This document shows, piece by piece, positions 12,950 through 21,220 of a DNA stretch of 26,486 bases. This DNA is from an uncultured Eubacteriales bacterium (lineage in GTDB: Bacteria; Bacillota; Clostridia; Oscillospirales; Oscillospiraceae): contig USLX01000012.1 of NCBI GenBank assembly GCA_900555665.1, positions 1-26,486 of the forward strand. The letters are read 5' to 3'. The first letter of the stretch is position 1. Every line of letters begins with the position of its first letter. A program made the position numbers and the translations under genes. Below the pieces are notes generated by a model, which searched no databases, had not been told where the DNA came from, and worked only from the letters and a program-made list of their open reading frames with translations.

Positions 12950-13915
12950 ATGAGTTTGGCGTTGACAATTGTTCTGTTTTTGATCGGGTTGGTGCTGATC
13001 ATCAAGGGCGGCGACTGGTTCGTTGATGCGGCCAGCTGGATGGCCGAGGCGTCCGGAATGCCGAAATTTTTGATCGGTGCGACAATCGTCTCCGTGGCGA
13101 CGACGCTGCCGGAGATCATTGTGTCGACCATTGCGGCCGCCGGGGGCAGTACCGATATAGCCATCGGAAACGCAATCGGGTCGGTGACGGCGAATATCGG
13201 CCTCATTATGGCCGTGTCGCTGCTGTTTTTGCCGGCGGTCATCCAGCGGCGGCAGTTTGCATTCAAGGGTGCGCTGATGGTGGGCAGCTGCGTGCTGCTG
13301 TGGGCGTTGTGCCTGGACGGGCAGCTGACGATTGTGGAGGGGCTGCTGGTTCTGGCGCTGTTTGTGGCATACATTATTGAAAATATCCACACGGCGAAGC
13401 TGGAGAGCCAGAACGGGGAGCATGAGAACGAGACGGTCGACAAGAGCCGGAAAACACTCTGGAAAAACATCGGTACGTTTGTACTGGGCGCGGTCTGTCT
13501 CGTGGTGGGCTCGCGGCTGCTGGTCGACAATGGGACGGAGCTGGCCAAGCTGCTGGGCGTGTCGGAGCGGATCATTGCCGTGACCATGGTGGCCATCGGC
13601 ACGTCGCTGCCGGAGCTGGTTACGGCCATCACGGCCATTGTGAAAAAGCAGACGTCGATGTCGGTCGGCAACATTCTGGGAGCCAATATCATCGATGTGA
13701 CGGTGATTCTGCCGATCTGCGCGATGATCGGCGGGAAGCTGACCATTGCGGCGGAGTCCCTGCGGCAGACGCTCTACCTTGACATGCCGGTTTGTGCCGT
13801 CGAGACGGCGCTGGCAGTTGTGCCGACGCTGATTTTCAGGAAATTCCAGAAATGGCAGGGCGCGCTGATGCTCTGCGTGTATGTGGCGTATGTGATTCTG
13901 ACGGTCCGCGCGTGA
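12950..13915 (+). CDS. Cation/Ca2+ exchanger family protein (Na+/Ca2+ antiporter-like), probable Mn2+ efflux
   Basis: 321-aa integral membrane protein of the CaCA superfamily with about ten helices. It has the two inverted alpha repeats: alpha-1 with SVATTLPEIIVS and GNAIGSVTAN, and alpha-2 with AIGTSLPELVTA and VGNILGANIID. The acidic residues of both LPE motifs, central to cation binding, are kept; the usual GSN of the repeats is altered (GSVTAN, GANIID). A charged loop (about 140-165) divides the halves. ATG at 12950 has GGGAG 9 nt upstream and is preferred over TTG at 12944, which is too close. Control by a Mn2+ riboswitch points to manganese export or Ca2+/Mn2+ balance rather than plain Ca2+ exchange; that is inference. 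Confidence 0.92.
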   Translation: MSLALTIVLFLIGLVLIIKGGDWFVDAASWMAEASGMPKFLIGATIVSVATTLPEIIVSTIAAAGGSTDIAIGNAIGSVTANIGLIMAVSLLFLPAVIQRRQFAFKGALMVGSCVLLWALCLDGQLTIVEGLLVLALFVAYIIENIHTAKLESQNGEHENETVDKSRKTLWKNIGTFVLGAVCLVVGSRLLVDNGTELAKLLGVSERIIAVTMVAIGTSLPELVTAITAIVKKQTSMSVGNILGANIIDVTVILPICAMIGGKLTIAAESLRQTLYLDMPVCAVETALAVVPTLIFRKFQKWQGALMLCVYVAYVILTVRA

Positions 13916-13930
13916 GGCGCTGGCAAGCAG

Positions 13931-13961
13931 ACCGGCTCTCTGAAACGGAGAGCCGGTTTTT
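13931..13961 (+). terminator. Terminator after the exchanger gene
   Basis: Perfect 10-bp stem ACCGGCTCTC (13931-13940) with GAGAGCCGGT (13948-13957), 7-nt loop, T-run 13957-13961. Confidence 0.92.
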
Positions 13962-14016
13962 GCGCGGGCGGGCGAAAAAACTGGATTTGCCTCTTTTTTT
14001 ATTTCTGCAAATCGTG

Positions 14017-14022
14017 TATAAT
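14017..14022 (+). promoter_or_regulatory. -10 box of the lepB-led operon
   Basis: A consensus TATAAT lies 33 nt before the lepB ATG. No good -35 is seen at 16-18 nt; the region there is a T-run. It is the only convincing promoter element for the following seven genes. Confidence 0.5.
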
Positions 14023-14055
14023 ACTCATAACTTTGACCACGCGGGAGGAAATGCC

Positions 14056-14709
14056 ATGGACGAACAAAACGAACAGCGGGCGCCGGAGCAGGCCGAAGCC
14101 GCGCCTTCTGCGGGAGGAAAGAGCGATCGCGGCTGGGAGTCCATGGCGCTGGTGCATGATCTGGTCTATCTGCTGGCGATTGTGACGATTCTGTTCACGT
14201 TCTTTTTTCGGCTGGTGTCGGTTTCGGGCAGCTCGATGTATCCCACGCTGGTCAACCGGGATTACCTGGTGCTGGAGAGCAACTTCCTCTATCGGAATGT
14301 GAAGCAGGGAGACATTGTGGTGCTGAAGGTCGATTATTTTGACGAGCCCATCGTCAAGCGCGTCATTGCCACCGGCGGACAGAGCGTGGACATCGATTTT
14401 GAGCAGGGCATCGTCTATGTGGACGGCGTGGCACTGAATGAGGATTATGTCAACGAACCGACGTATAAAAGCTATCTGGAATACGGAATGGGCCTCGATT
14501 ATCCGGTCGAAGTGCCGGAAGGGAGCGTGTTCGTGATGGGCGACAACCGGAATGAATCGGCTGACAGCCGGTTCGCGCCGGTCGGCTGTGTGCCGGAGAG
14601 CCAGATTTCCGGCCGGGCGCTGCTGGTATTGCTGCCGGGGGCGCAGACAGACAAGGAAGGAAACGTGACGGGCGGCCGGATTTGGGGCCGGATCGGCACG
14701 GTATCATAA
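14056..14709 (+). CDS. lepB: Signal peptidase I
   Basis: 217-aa membrane-bound serine protease that cleaves signal peptides from exported proteins at the outer face of the membrane. The N-terminal 30 residues are Ala/Glu-rich and cytoplasmic, and a single membrane helix spans about 34-53. The catalytic serine is Ser60 in SGSSMYPT and the general base is Lys101 in VKRVIATGG; the box GDNRNESADSR is complete. The single helix and short length fit the Gram-positive SipS type. ATG at 14056 follows GGGAGGA; the ATG at 14051 is out of frame. rbgA starts 2 nt after the stop. A lepB-rbgA-rnhB order is common in Firmicutes. Confidence 0.95.
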   Translation: MDEQNEQRAPEQAEAAPSAGGKSDRGWESMALVHDLVYLLAIVTILFTFFFRLVSVSGSSMYPTLVNRDYLVLESNFLYRNVKQGDIVVLKVDYFDEPIVKRVIATGGQSVDIDFEQGIVYVDGVALNEDYVNEPTYKSYLEYGMGLDYPVEVPEGSVFVMGDNRNESADSRFAPVGCVPESQISGRALLVLLPGAQTDKEGNVTGGRIWGRIGTVS

Positions 14710-14711
14710 GC

Positions 14712-15590
14712 ATGGACGAGAAAACAATGAACATCCAGTGGTATCCCGGCCACATGACCAAGACGCGCCGGATGATGGAGGAAGACCTGAAGCTGGTCGA
14801 CGCGGTCTGTGAGATTTTAGACGCCAGAATTCCCATTTCCAGCCGGAACCCGGATATCGACACGATCTGCGGCAGCAAGCCGCGGATGATCATTTTAAAC
14901 CGCATCGACATGGCGGATCCCGCGATGGGAAAGCGGTGGAGCGAGTATTTTAAGGCGAAGGGCTGGGCTGTCATCCAGACGGACTGCAAGAGCCGCAAGG
15001 GCATCAATCAGTTCGCACCCGCGGTGCGGACGCTGTTGGCGGAGAAGCTGGCGCGCTACGCCGAAAAGGGCCAGGTGGGCCGGCCGCTGAAGCTGATGGT
15101 GGTCGGCATTCCGAACGTCGGCAAGTCGACGTTCATCAACCAGATCGCGGGGAGAAAGGGCGCCAAGGCCGAAAACCGCCCCGGCGTCACGCGCGGCAAG
15201 CAGTGGGTTACGGTGGATCAGGGCTTGCTCCTGCTCGACACGCCGGGCATCCTCTGGCCAAAATTTGAGGATCCGCAGGTCGGCATGCGCCTGGCCTACA
15301 CCGGCGCGGTGAAGGATGACGTGATCGACACGGAGACGCTGGCCTTCCACCTGATGGAGCTGTTGGCGAAGGAATATCCGGACGCGATTCGGGAGCGGTA
15401 TAAGATTGAAATTCCGGCGGAATTTGACCCGTGGGAGCTGGTGGAGGCGGCCGGGCGCAAGCGCGGCTTTTTGATCTCCGGCGGCGAGGTGGACACCGAG
15501 CGGATGGCAAAGGTGCTGCTCGACGAATACCGCAGCTGCAAGCTCGGGCGCTTTACACTGGAGACGCCGGAGGATCTGGAGGAAGCATGA
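14712..15590 (+). CDS. rbgA: Ribosome biogenesis GTPase RbgA (YlqF)
   Basis: 292-aa circularly permuted GTPase needed for late assembly of the 50S subunit. The N-terminus NIQWYPGHMTKTRRMM is typical. The motif order is permuted: G4 as NRID (usual NKxD, Lys replaced by Arg), then G1 GIPNVGKST, G2 around RPGVTRG, and G3 DTPG, followed by the C-terminal helical domain (PEDLEEA end). The start is uncertain: ATG 14712 lies 2 nt after lepB, while ATG 14727 (MNIQWYPGH) fits the family start better; neither has a strong ribosome binding site, so coupling to lepB is likely. It overlaps rnhB by ATGA. Confidence 0.94.
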   Translation: MDEKTMNIQWYPGHMTKTRRMMEEDLKLVDAVCEILDARIPISSRNPDIDTICGSKPRMIILNRIDMADPAMGKRWSEYFKAKGWAVIQTDCKSRKGINQFAPAVRTLLAEKLARYAEKGQVGRPLKLMVVGIPNVGKSTFINQIAGRKGAKAENRPGVTRGKQWVTVDQGLLLLDTPGILWPKFEDPQVGMRLAYTGAVKDDVIDTETLAFHLMELLAKEYPDAIRERYKIEIPAEFDPWELVEAAGRKRGFLISGGEVDTERMAKVLLDEYRSCKLGRFTLETPEDLEEA

Positions 15591-16210
15591 GACAGACGGA
15601 AACAATCGACCTCTGGGCGTATGAGAATGCGGCGTTTGCAGACGGCTATCAGTCGGTCTGTGGGATCGACGAGGCCGGGCGCGGGCCGTTGGCCGGGCCG
15701 GTGTGCGCGGCGGCAGTGATCTTGCCGCCGGATTGCCGGATCGAGGGACTGAACGACTCGAAAAAGCTGACAGATAAGCGCCGACGCGAATTATATGATG
15801 TAATCGTGGAGAACGCCGTGGCCTACGGCATCGCGTTCGCGAGCCATCAGGAGATCGATGAGATCAATATTCTGCAGGCGACGTTCCTCGCCATGCGCCG
15901 CGCGGCCGAACAGCTTGGCGTCAAGCCGGAGCTGGCGCTCGTCGATGGAAACCGCGATCCGCAGCTTGGCATCCCGACGCGGACGATCGTCAAGGGCGAC
16001 GGCCTCTCGGCCTCGATTGCGGCGGCGTCAATCCTCGCGAAGGTGACACGAGACCGATGGATGGAGGAGCTGGACGAAAAGTTCCCGCAGTACGGCTTCG
16101 CGGTACATAAGGGCTACGGCACGAAGCGACACTATGCCGCGTTGACGGAGTTTGGCCCCTGCGAAGAGCACCGCATGACATTCTTGAAAAAGTTCTATGA
16201 GAAGGCGTGA
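15587..16210 (+). CDS. rnhB: Ribonuclease HII
   Basis: 207 aa. It cleaves RNA in RNA-DNA hybrids and removes single ribonucleotides from DNA. The active-site carboxylates are visible as Asp28 and Glu29 in GIDEAGRGPLAGPV, Asp120 in LALVDGN and Asp138 in KGDGL. The nucleic-acid contacts NDSKKL and SIAAASILAKVTRD and the C-terminal HKGYGTKRH are all present. The ATG overlaps the rbgA stop as ATGA, with GGAGGAAGC upstream inside rbgA. The end overlaps yraN by 14 nt. Confidence 0.96.
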   Translation: MRQTETIDLWAYENAAFADGYQSVCGIDEAGRGPLAGPVCAAAVILPPDCRIEGLNDSKKLTDKRRRELYDVIVENAVAYGIAFASHQEIDEINILQATFLAMRRAAEQLGVKPELALVDGNRDPQLGIPTRTIVKGDGLSASIAAASILAKVTRDRWMEELDEKFPQYGFAVHKGYGTKRHYAALTEFGPCEEHRMTFLKKFYEKA

Positions 16211-16559
16211 CCTGCTCGGCCCCTGGGGCGAGGCGCTGGCGTGCGCGTATCTGCGCGGACGCGGCTGCCGCATTGTGGCGTGCAATTATCGCAGCCGTTT
16301 TGGCGAGATTGACGTGATTGCGGAGAATCGGAGGTTTCTGATCTTTGCGGAGGTCAAGCTCCGGAAAACGGCGAATTTTGGCGAGGCGTGTGAGTTCGTC
16401 GATTCTAAAAAGCAGGAGCGATTGCGCAAGACGGCCATGCTTTGGCTGGAGGCGCATGAAACGGCGCTGCAGCCGCGCTTTGACGTCATCGAAATCTATG
16501 CGCCGGAGGGGCTGGACACGAAAAGACCACGCATCCGGCAGTTGGAGGACGCATTTTGA
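16197..16559 (+). CDS. yraN: YraN/UPF0102 family nuclease-like protein
   Basis: 120 aa with a restriction-endonuclease-like fold of unproven cellular role. The family pattern WGEALACAYLRGRG is followed by NYRSRFGEIDVIA and FAEVKLR, giving the expected metal residues Glu37, Asp39, Glu52 and Lys54. The gene typically follows rnhB, as here, which has led to a suggested role in DNA processing; that is not shown by the sequence. It overlaps rnhB by 14 nt and the next gene by 4 nt; its own ribosome binding site is weak, consistent with coupled translation. Confidence 0.93.
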   Translation: MRRRDLLGPWGEALACAYLRGRGCRIVACNYRSRFGEIDVIAENRRFLIFAEVKLRKTANFGEACEFVDSKKQERLRKTAMLWLEAHETALQPRFDVIEIYAPEGLDTKRPRIRQLEDAF

Positions 16560-17488
16560 CAAAATTTCCGGTTTTAGACGGCCACTGCGACACCGCCGTC
16601 GAGCTCTGGCGCAAGGGTGGGTCGCTCACGGAAAACAGTGGGCAGGTCAGCCTTGCGCAGGCGAAGGGCTTTCCGGCCTATGTGCAGTTTTTTGCCTTCT
16701 GCACGGTCTGGATTGAGAACGCGCAGACCAATGGAGAACGGTTTGAGGCCGGGATGGCTTATTTTTTGAGGCAGCTGCAAAACAGCGGTGTGAAGCTCTG
16801 CCATACGGCGGCGGAGATTTCCGGCATTTTGGCAGACGGCGGTGTTGGCGCGGCGCTCTCGATCGAGGGCGCGGAGGCCTTCGGCTGCGATGTGGGGCGG
16901 CTGGAAGCGCTGGCCGGGCGCGGCGTGCGGATGATTGCGCCGGTCTGGAATTATGAGAATGCGTTTGCCGGCTCCTGCGTGACGGGCGGCGGATTGACGG
17001 CGCGGGGGCGCGAGTTTGTCCGCAGGGCCCAGCGGGCCGGGATCATCGTCGATGTCAGCCACCTATCCGAGCGTGGCTTCTGGGACGTCTGCGAGCTTGC
17101 CGAGGCGCCCATCGTCGCCAGCCACAGCAATGCAAAGGCCTGCTGCGCGCATCCGCGCAATCTGACGGACGAACAGTTCCGTGCGCTCTGCGATCTGGGA
17201 GGCACTGCGGGGCTGAATCTCTATGCTGCATTTTTGCACGAATCCGGCCGGGCCACAATGGACGATGTGCGCCGCCATCTGGAGCATTTTCTGGCTCTGG
17301 GCGGCGACGGCCATCTCGCGCTCGGCGGCGATCTGGACGGCTGTGACACGCTGCCGGATGGGATGCACGGGCTGCGCGACTATGAAATGCTGGAAATATG
17401 TTTGGAAAATTGGGGGTTTGACGAGACTGTCATCAAAAACCTGTTTTATAAATCCCTGGAAAAGGTTGTGACATTATGTATTATGTAA
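16556..17488 (+). CDS. Peptidase M19 family membrane-type dipeptidase
   Basis: 310 aa, a zinc-dependent dipeptidase of the renal dipeptidase family. Metal and substrate motifs appear in order: DGHCDT (His10, Asp12), SIEGAEAFG with the bridging Glu, DVSHLSERGFWD, ASHSNAKACCAHPRNLTD with a metal His, and GGDLDGCDTLP. No signal peptide is present, so it is cytoplasmic despite the family name. The start is TTG at 16556 with GGAGG 9 nt upstream, overlapping the yraN stop as TTGA. The end overlaps thrC by 13 nt. Substrates are probably dipeptides; a specific one cannot be given. Confidence 0.92.
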   Translation: MTKFPVLDGHCDTAVELWRKGGSLTENSGQVSLAQAKGFPAYVQFFAFCTVWIENAQTNGERFEAGMAYFLRQLQNSGVKLCHTAAEISGILADGGVGAALSIEGAEAFGCDVGRLEALAGRGVRMIAPVWNYENAFAGSCVTGGGLTARGREFVRRAQRAGIIVDVSHLSERGFWDVCELAEAPIVASHSNAKACCAHPRNLTDEQFRALCDLGGTAGLNLYAAFLHESGRATMDDVRRHLEHFLALGGDGHLALGGDLDGCDTLPDGMHGLRDYEMLEICLENWGFDETVIKNLFYKSLEKVVTLCIM

Positions 17489-18960
17489 GTACCCGGGACG
17501 CCTCGCTGCGCTATACGGCGGCGCAGGCTATCGTACAGGGCCTCAGCCGTGAGGGCGGGCTGTTTTTGCCGTCGGAGATCCCGCAGCTGAGATGCGAGGA
17601 TCTGACAGAGCTGACACGCTGTTCCTATCCCGAGCGGGCTGCGCGCGTGATGGGACGGTATCTCGAGGAGTTTTCGCAGGAGGAACTGCTGGGCTTTGCG
17701 GAAAAGGCGTATGGCCCGGCGAAGTTCGACACGCCCGCCGCAGCGCCCGTCGTGAAGACGGAGGACGGCACCTATGTGCTCGAGCTCTGGCACGGGCCGA
17801 CGTGCGCTTTCAAAGACATGGCGCTGCAGATGCTGCCGTATCTGCTGACGGCGAGCCTCCGCAAGACCGGCGAGCAGAAGACGGTCTGCATCCTTGTGGC
17901 AACGTCCGGCGATACCGGCAAGGCGGCGCTCGAGGGCTTCCGCGATGTGGAGCACACGAAGATTCTCGTGTTCTATCCGGACGGCGGCATTTCGGATATC
18001 CAGAAATTGCAGATGGTCACGCAGGAGGGTGGAAACGTCGGCGTCTGCGCCGTGCGCGGCAACTTTGACGACACGCAAAACGGCGTAAAGGCGATTTTCT
18101 CCGACGAGGCACTGCGCGCGCAGCTGGCGGAGCAGGGCTATTTCCTGTCCTCGGCCAACTCCATCAACTGGGGCCGCGTGCTGCCGCAGATTGTCTACTA
18201 TGTCTCCGCTTATTGCGATCTGGTGGCCAGCGGAGCCGTCCGGATGGGGGAGATGGTCAATGTCTGCGTGCCGACCGGTAACTTCGGCAACATCCTCGCG
18301 GCCTACTATGCCCGCTGCATGGGCGTGCCGCTCGGACGGCTGGTGTGCGCATCGAACGCGAACAACGTCCTTACCGACTTTTTGACCACTGGTACCTATG
18401 ACCGCAACCGGCCGTTTTATATGACAGCCTCACCGTCGATGGACATCCTGATCTCGTCGAATCTCGAGCGGCTGCTCTATCTGCTCTCCGGTTCGGACGA
18501 AGCAGTGCGCGGCTATATGGCGCTGCTTGCCAAAACGGGCCGCTATACGGTCTCCGATGAAATCAAAACCGCCATCCGGGCCGTGTTCGCATGCGGCTTC
18601 TGCGACGACGCGGGGACGGAGGCGATGATCGGCGAAGAATATCGCCGGAGCGGCTATCTGCTCGACACGCATACGGCGGTGGCCTACCGCGTGGCGGAAC
18701 AGTACCGCACGGTGAGCGGCGATCACACGCCAATGCTCATCGCCTCGACGGCCAGCCCCTTCAAATTCTGCGCGAGCGTGCTGCCTGCCCTCGGCTGTAA
18801 GGAGCTGAGACAGGGGACGGCCATCATCGGCCAGCTCGCCGAGGTGTCCGGTAAGCGCGCGCCCGCACCGCTGGCGGCCCTCGCCGGGAAGAAGGCGCGC
18901 TTCGACGGCGTGGCGGACAAGGACGGGATGCGCCGCGTTGTGACGGAGTTTTTGCAGTAA
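17476..18960 (+). CDS. thrC: Threonine synthase
   Basis: 494-aa PLP enzyme that converts O-phosphohomoserine to threonine. The N-terminal Thr_synth_N domain (MYYVSTRDASLRYTAAQAIV, GGLFLP) and the length put it in the long class II form. The PLP lysine is Lys113 in GPTCAFKDMALQ, and the phosphate-binding SGDTGKAALEGF and PTGNFGN motifs are visible. The ATG lies inside the end of the dipeptidase gene in another frame. No homoserine pathway genes adjoin it, so it is separated from hom and thrB. The next gene starts at the base after its stop. Confidence 0.96.
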   Translation: MYYVSTRDASLRYTAAQAIVQGLSREGGLFLPSEIPQLRCEDLTELTRCSYPERAARVMGRYLEEFSQEELLGFAEKAYGPAKFDTPAAAPVVKTEDGTYVLELWHGPTCAFKDMALQMLPYLLTASLRKTGEQKTVCILVATSGDTGKAALEGFRDVEHTKILVFYPDGGISDIQKLQMVTQEGGNVGVCAVRGNFDDTQNGVKAIFSDEALRAQLAEQGYFLSSANSINWGRVLPQIVYYVSAYCDLVASGAVRMGEMVNVCVPTGNFGNILAAYYARCMGVPLGRLVCASNANNVLTDFLTTGTYDRNRPFYMTASPSMDILISSNLERLLYLLSGSDEAVRGYMALLAKTGRYTVSDEIKTAIRAVFACGFCDDAGTEAMIGEEYRRSGYLLDTHTAVAYRVAEQYRTVSGDHTPMLIASTASPFKFCASVLPALGCKELRQGTAIIGQLAEVSGKRAPAPLAALAGKKARFDGVADKDGMRRVVTEFLQ

Positions 18961-19650
18961 ATGGCGCTGTATGCGATCGGGGATCTGCACCTGAGCCTTG
19001 GCACGGATAAGCCGATGGACGTGTTCGGCGGGCGCTGGAAGGGCTATGTGGACAAGCTCCGCGCCGGATTGTCGGTCATCGGTCCGGAGGACACGACCGT
19101 CCTGCTCGGAGATCTGAGCTGGGCGCTCGGCATCGAGCAGGCGAAGGCGGATTTTGCGTTTATCCACGCCATTCCGGGGCGGAAGATCCTGCTCAAGGGC
19201 AACCACGATTACTGGTGGACCACGGCGGCGAAGTTTTATAAGTTCTGCGCGGCGCAGGAATTTTCAAACATGGAGATCCTGCACAACAACTGCCATTTTT
19301 ATGGTGACGTGGCGCTGTGCGGGACGCGCGGCTGGTTCTACGAAGAGGATCGGGGCGGCACACACGACGAAAAGGTCTTCCGGCGGGAATTGGGGAGACT
19401 GGAGACGTCGCTGCGGGCCGCGGGGGAGCGGGAGAAATTCTGCTTCCTGCACTACCCGCCGCGCTATCAGGGCTACGAGTGCCCGGAGATTCTGGAGCTG
19501 CTCGAGCGCTATGGCGTGCGCCGCTGCTATTATGGCCATCTGCACGCCGAGAGTCATCGGCTGGCTCTGCAGGGAGACTGGCACGGGATCGAATTCCGCC
19601 TGGTATCTGCAGATTATGTCAACTTCAAGCCCGTGAAAGTTCTGGATTGA
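18961..19650 (+). CDS. Calcineurin-like metallophosphoesterase
   Basis: 229-aa two-metal phosphoesterase. Motifs are in order: GDLHLS (Asp8, His10), GDLSW (Asp51), GNHDYWW (Asn81, His82), a metal His in CFLHYPP, and YGHLHAESH. The GNHDYWW form and length are typical of a cytosolic Firmicutes/Clostridia subgroup of unknown substrate. It abuts thrC with zero spacing and has no ribosome binding site of its own apart from sequence within thrC, so it is probably translated by coupling. It ends the overlapping gene run begun by lepB. Confidence 0.9.
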   Translation: MALYAIGDLHLSLGTDKPMDVFGGRWKGYVDKLRAGLSVIGPEDTTVLLGDLSWALGIEQAKADFAFIHAIPGRKILLKGNHDYWWTTAAKFYKFCAAQEFSNMEILHNNCHFYGDVALCGTRGWFYEEDRGGTHDEKVFRRELGRLETSLRAAGEREKFCFLHYPPRYQGYECPEILELLERYGVRRCYYGHLHAESHRLALQGDWHGIEFRLVSADYVNFKPVKVLD

Positions 19651-19680
19651 GGGAAGAAGTTTCTGAATTTTTTGTAAAAT

Positions 19681-19731
19681 GCAAGATTTCTGGAAAAAAG
19701 AGTGGAAATCTTGCGAAAAGTCTGATAGAAT
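19681..19731 (+). promoter_or_regulatory. tig promoter region with a perfect 10-bp inverted repeat
   Basis: GCAAGATTTC (19681-19690) and GAAATCTTGC (19705-19714) are perfect inverted arms 14 nt apart. An extended -10, TGATAGAAT (19723-19731), follows, with no good -35. The palindrome occupies the -35 area, as a repressor site would. It is not the CIRCE element. Alternatively it is a hairpin at the end of the previous operon, but no T-run follows. Confidence 0.5.
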
Positions 19732-19799
19732 AAATCGGATGCAAATTTACTTGGGTGAAATACGGCCCTGCGGCCGCACCGCATAGGAGGAAAACCAAC

Positions 19800-21161
19800 A
19801 TGAATGTCAAGAGCGTAGAAAAAGAGAACGGCAATGCCAAGATCTCCCTGGAGATTGAAAAGGCAGAGTTTGAGGTGGCCCTGAACAAGGCGTATGCCAA
19901 GTGCCGCAAGAGCATTATGATCCCCGGCTTCCGCAAGGGCAAGGCTCCGCGCAAGATGGTCGAGAGCATGTACGGACCCACGGTGTTCTACGAAGATGCT
20001 GTGAATGAGATCTTCCCCGAGATCTATGAGAAGGCTGTCACCGAGCAGGGCCTCAAGGCCGTCGGCGCGCCGTCCGTCGTCGATATGGACACCACGGAAG
20101 AGGGCAATGTCACCCTGACCGTCTCCACCGCGCTTTATCCCGAGGTCACCCTCGGCGAATACAAGGGCATCGAGGTCGCAAAGAAGGCCGTGTCCGTCGC
20201 AAAGGCGGACGTCGACGCCGAGCTTGGCCGTATGGCTGAGCGCAACTCCCGCATCGAGACCGTCGAACGCGAAGCGAAGAACGGCGACACCGTCGTCATC
20301 GACTTTGAAGGCTTTGTGGATGGCAAGGCATTTGAGGGCGGCAAGGCGGAGAAATACAGTCTGCACCTGGGCTCCGGCTCATTCATTCCCGGCTTTGAGG
20401 ATCAGCTGGTCGGCGTGAAGGCCGGCGAGGAGAAGGACGTCGAGGTGACGTTCCCCGAGGACTACAACTCCAAGGAGCTGGCTGGCAAGCCCGCAACCTT
20501 CAAGTGCAAGGTTCATGAGGTCAAGGAGACCATCAAGCCTGAGCTGGACGACGAGTTTGCCAAGGACGTGTCGGAATTCGACACTCTGGCCGAACTGAAG
20601 AAGGACATCAAGGCCCGCCTGACCAAGACCCGCGAGGAAGAGGCAAATCGTGCCTTTGAAGACGCCGTGCTCGAGACTGCGGCCAAGAATATGACCGTTG
20701 AGATCCCCGCCTGCATGATCGACGAGCAGGTCGAGCGTCAGCTCAACCAGTTTGGCTATCAGCTGCAGATGCAGGGCATGAAGATGGAAGATTACGCCAA
20801 GATGATGGGCGGCAACCTCGACAGTCTGCGTCAGTCCATGCGTCCCATGGCAGAGCAGACCGTCCGTAGCAGCCTCCTGCTTGATGCTGTTGCCGAGGCG
20901 GAGAAGATCGAGGCGCTCGACGAAGAGGTCAATGAAGAGTATCAGAAGATGGCTGAGCAGTATCAGATGGAGCTCGACAAGGTGAAATCCGCCGTTGACG
21001 AGGCAACCGTCCGCGAAGAGCTCAAGAGCCGTAAGGCTGCGAAATTCCTGACCGACAATGCCGTCGCTGTCGAGGAAAAGCCCGCCAAGAAGACCACCCG
21101 CAAGAAGGCGGCTGCTGAAGAGACGCCAGCCGAGGAAGCCGCACAGGCTGAAAAGGAATAA
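19800..21161 (+). CDS. tig: Trigger factor (ribosome-associated chaperone, PPIase)
   Basis: 453 aa. It binds the ribosome exit tunnel and shields nascent chains. The N-terminal ribosome-binding domain has the signature GFRKGKAPRKMVE. The FKBP-like middle domain runs about 160-245 (GDTVVIDFEGFVDGKAFEGG, FIPGFEDQLVG), followed by the helical C-terminal chaperone domain. The last 30 residues are an Ala/Lys/Glu-rich tail (KPAKKTTRKKAAAEETP), longer than usual and probably disordered. ATG at 19800 has AGGAGG at 19785-19790; the GTG at 19755 is rejected. clpP follows after 59 nt. Confidence 0.96.
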   Translation: MNVKSVEKENGNAKISLEIEKAEFEVALNKAYAKCRKSIMIPGFRKGKAPRKMVESMYGPTVFYEDAVNEIFPEIYEKAVTEQGLKAVGAPSVVDMDTTEEGNVTLTVSTALYPEVTLGEYKGIEVAKKAVSVAKADVDAELGRMAERNSRIETVEREAKNGDTVVIDFEGFVDGKAFEGGKAEKYSLHLGSGSFIPGFEDQLVGVKAGEEKDVEVTFPEDYNSKELAGKPATFKCKVHEVKETIKPELDDEFAKDVSEFDTLAELKKDIKARLTKTREEEANRAFEDAVLETAAKNMTVEIPACMIDEQVERQLNQFGYQLQMQGMKMEDYAKMMGGNLDSLRQSMRPMAEQTVRSSLLLDAVAEAEKIEALDEEVNEEYQKMAEQYQMELDKVKSAVDEATVREELKSRKAAKFLTDNAVAVEEKPAKKTTRKKAAAEETPAEEAAQAEKE

Positions 21162-21220
21162 TTCTCCGTCTGCCTGGTTAGGATTGGATTGGCGGCATCG
21201 CCAACGAAAGGAGAATTTCT

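Noticed and set aside
19640..19800. CIRCE or CtsR heat-shock operator upstream of tig
   Set aside because: Neither TTAGCACTC-N9-GAGTGCTAA nor tandem GGTCAAA heptads occur; the palindrome present has a different sequence.
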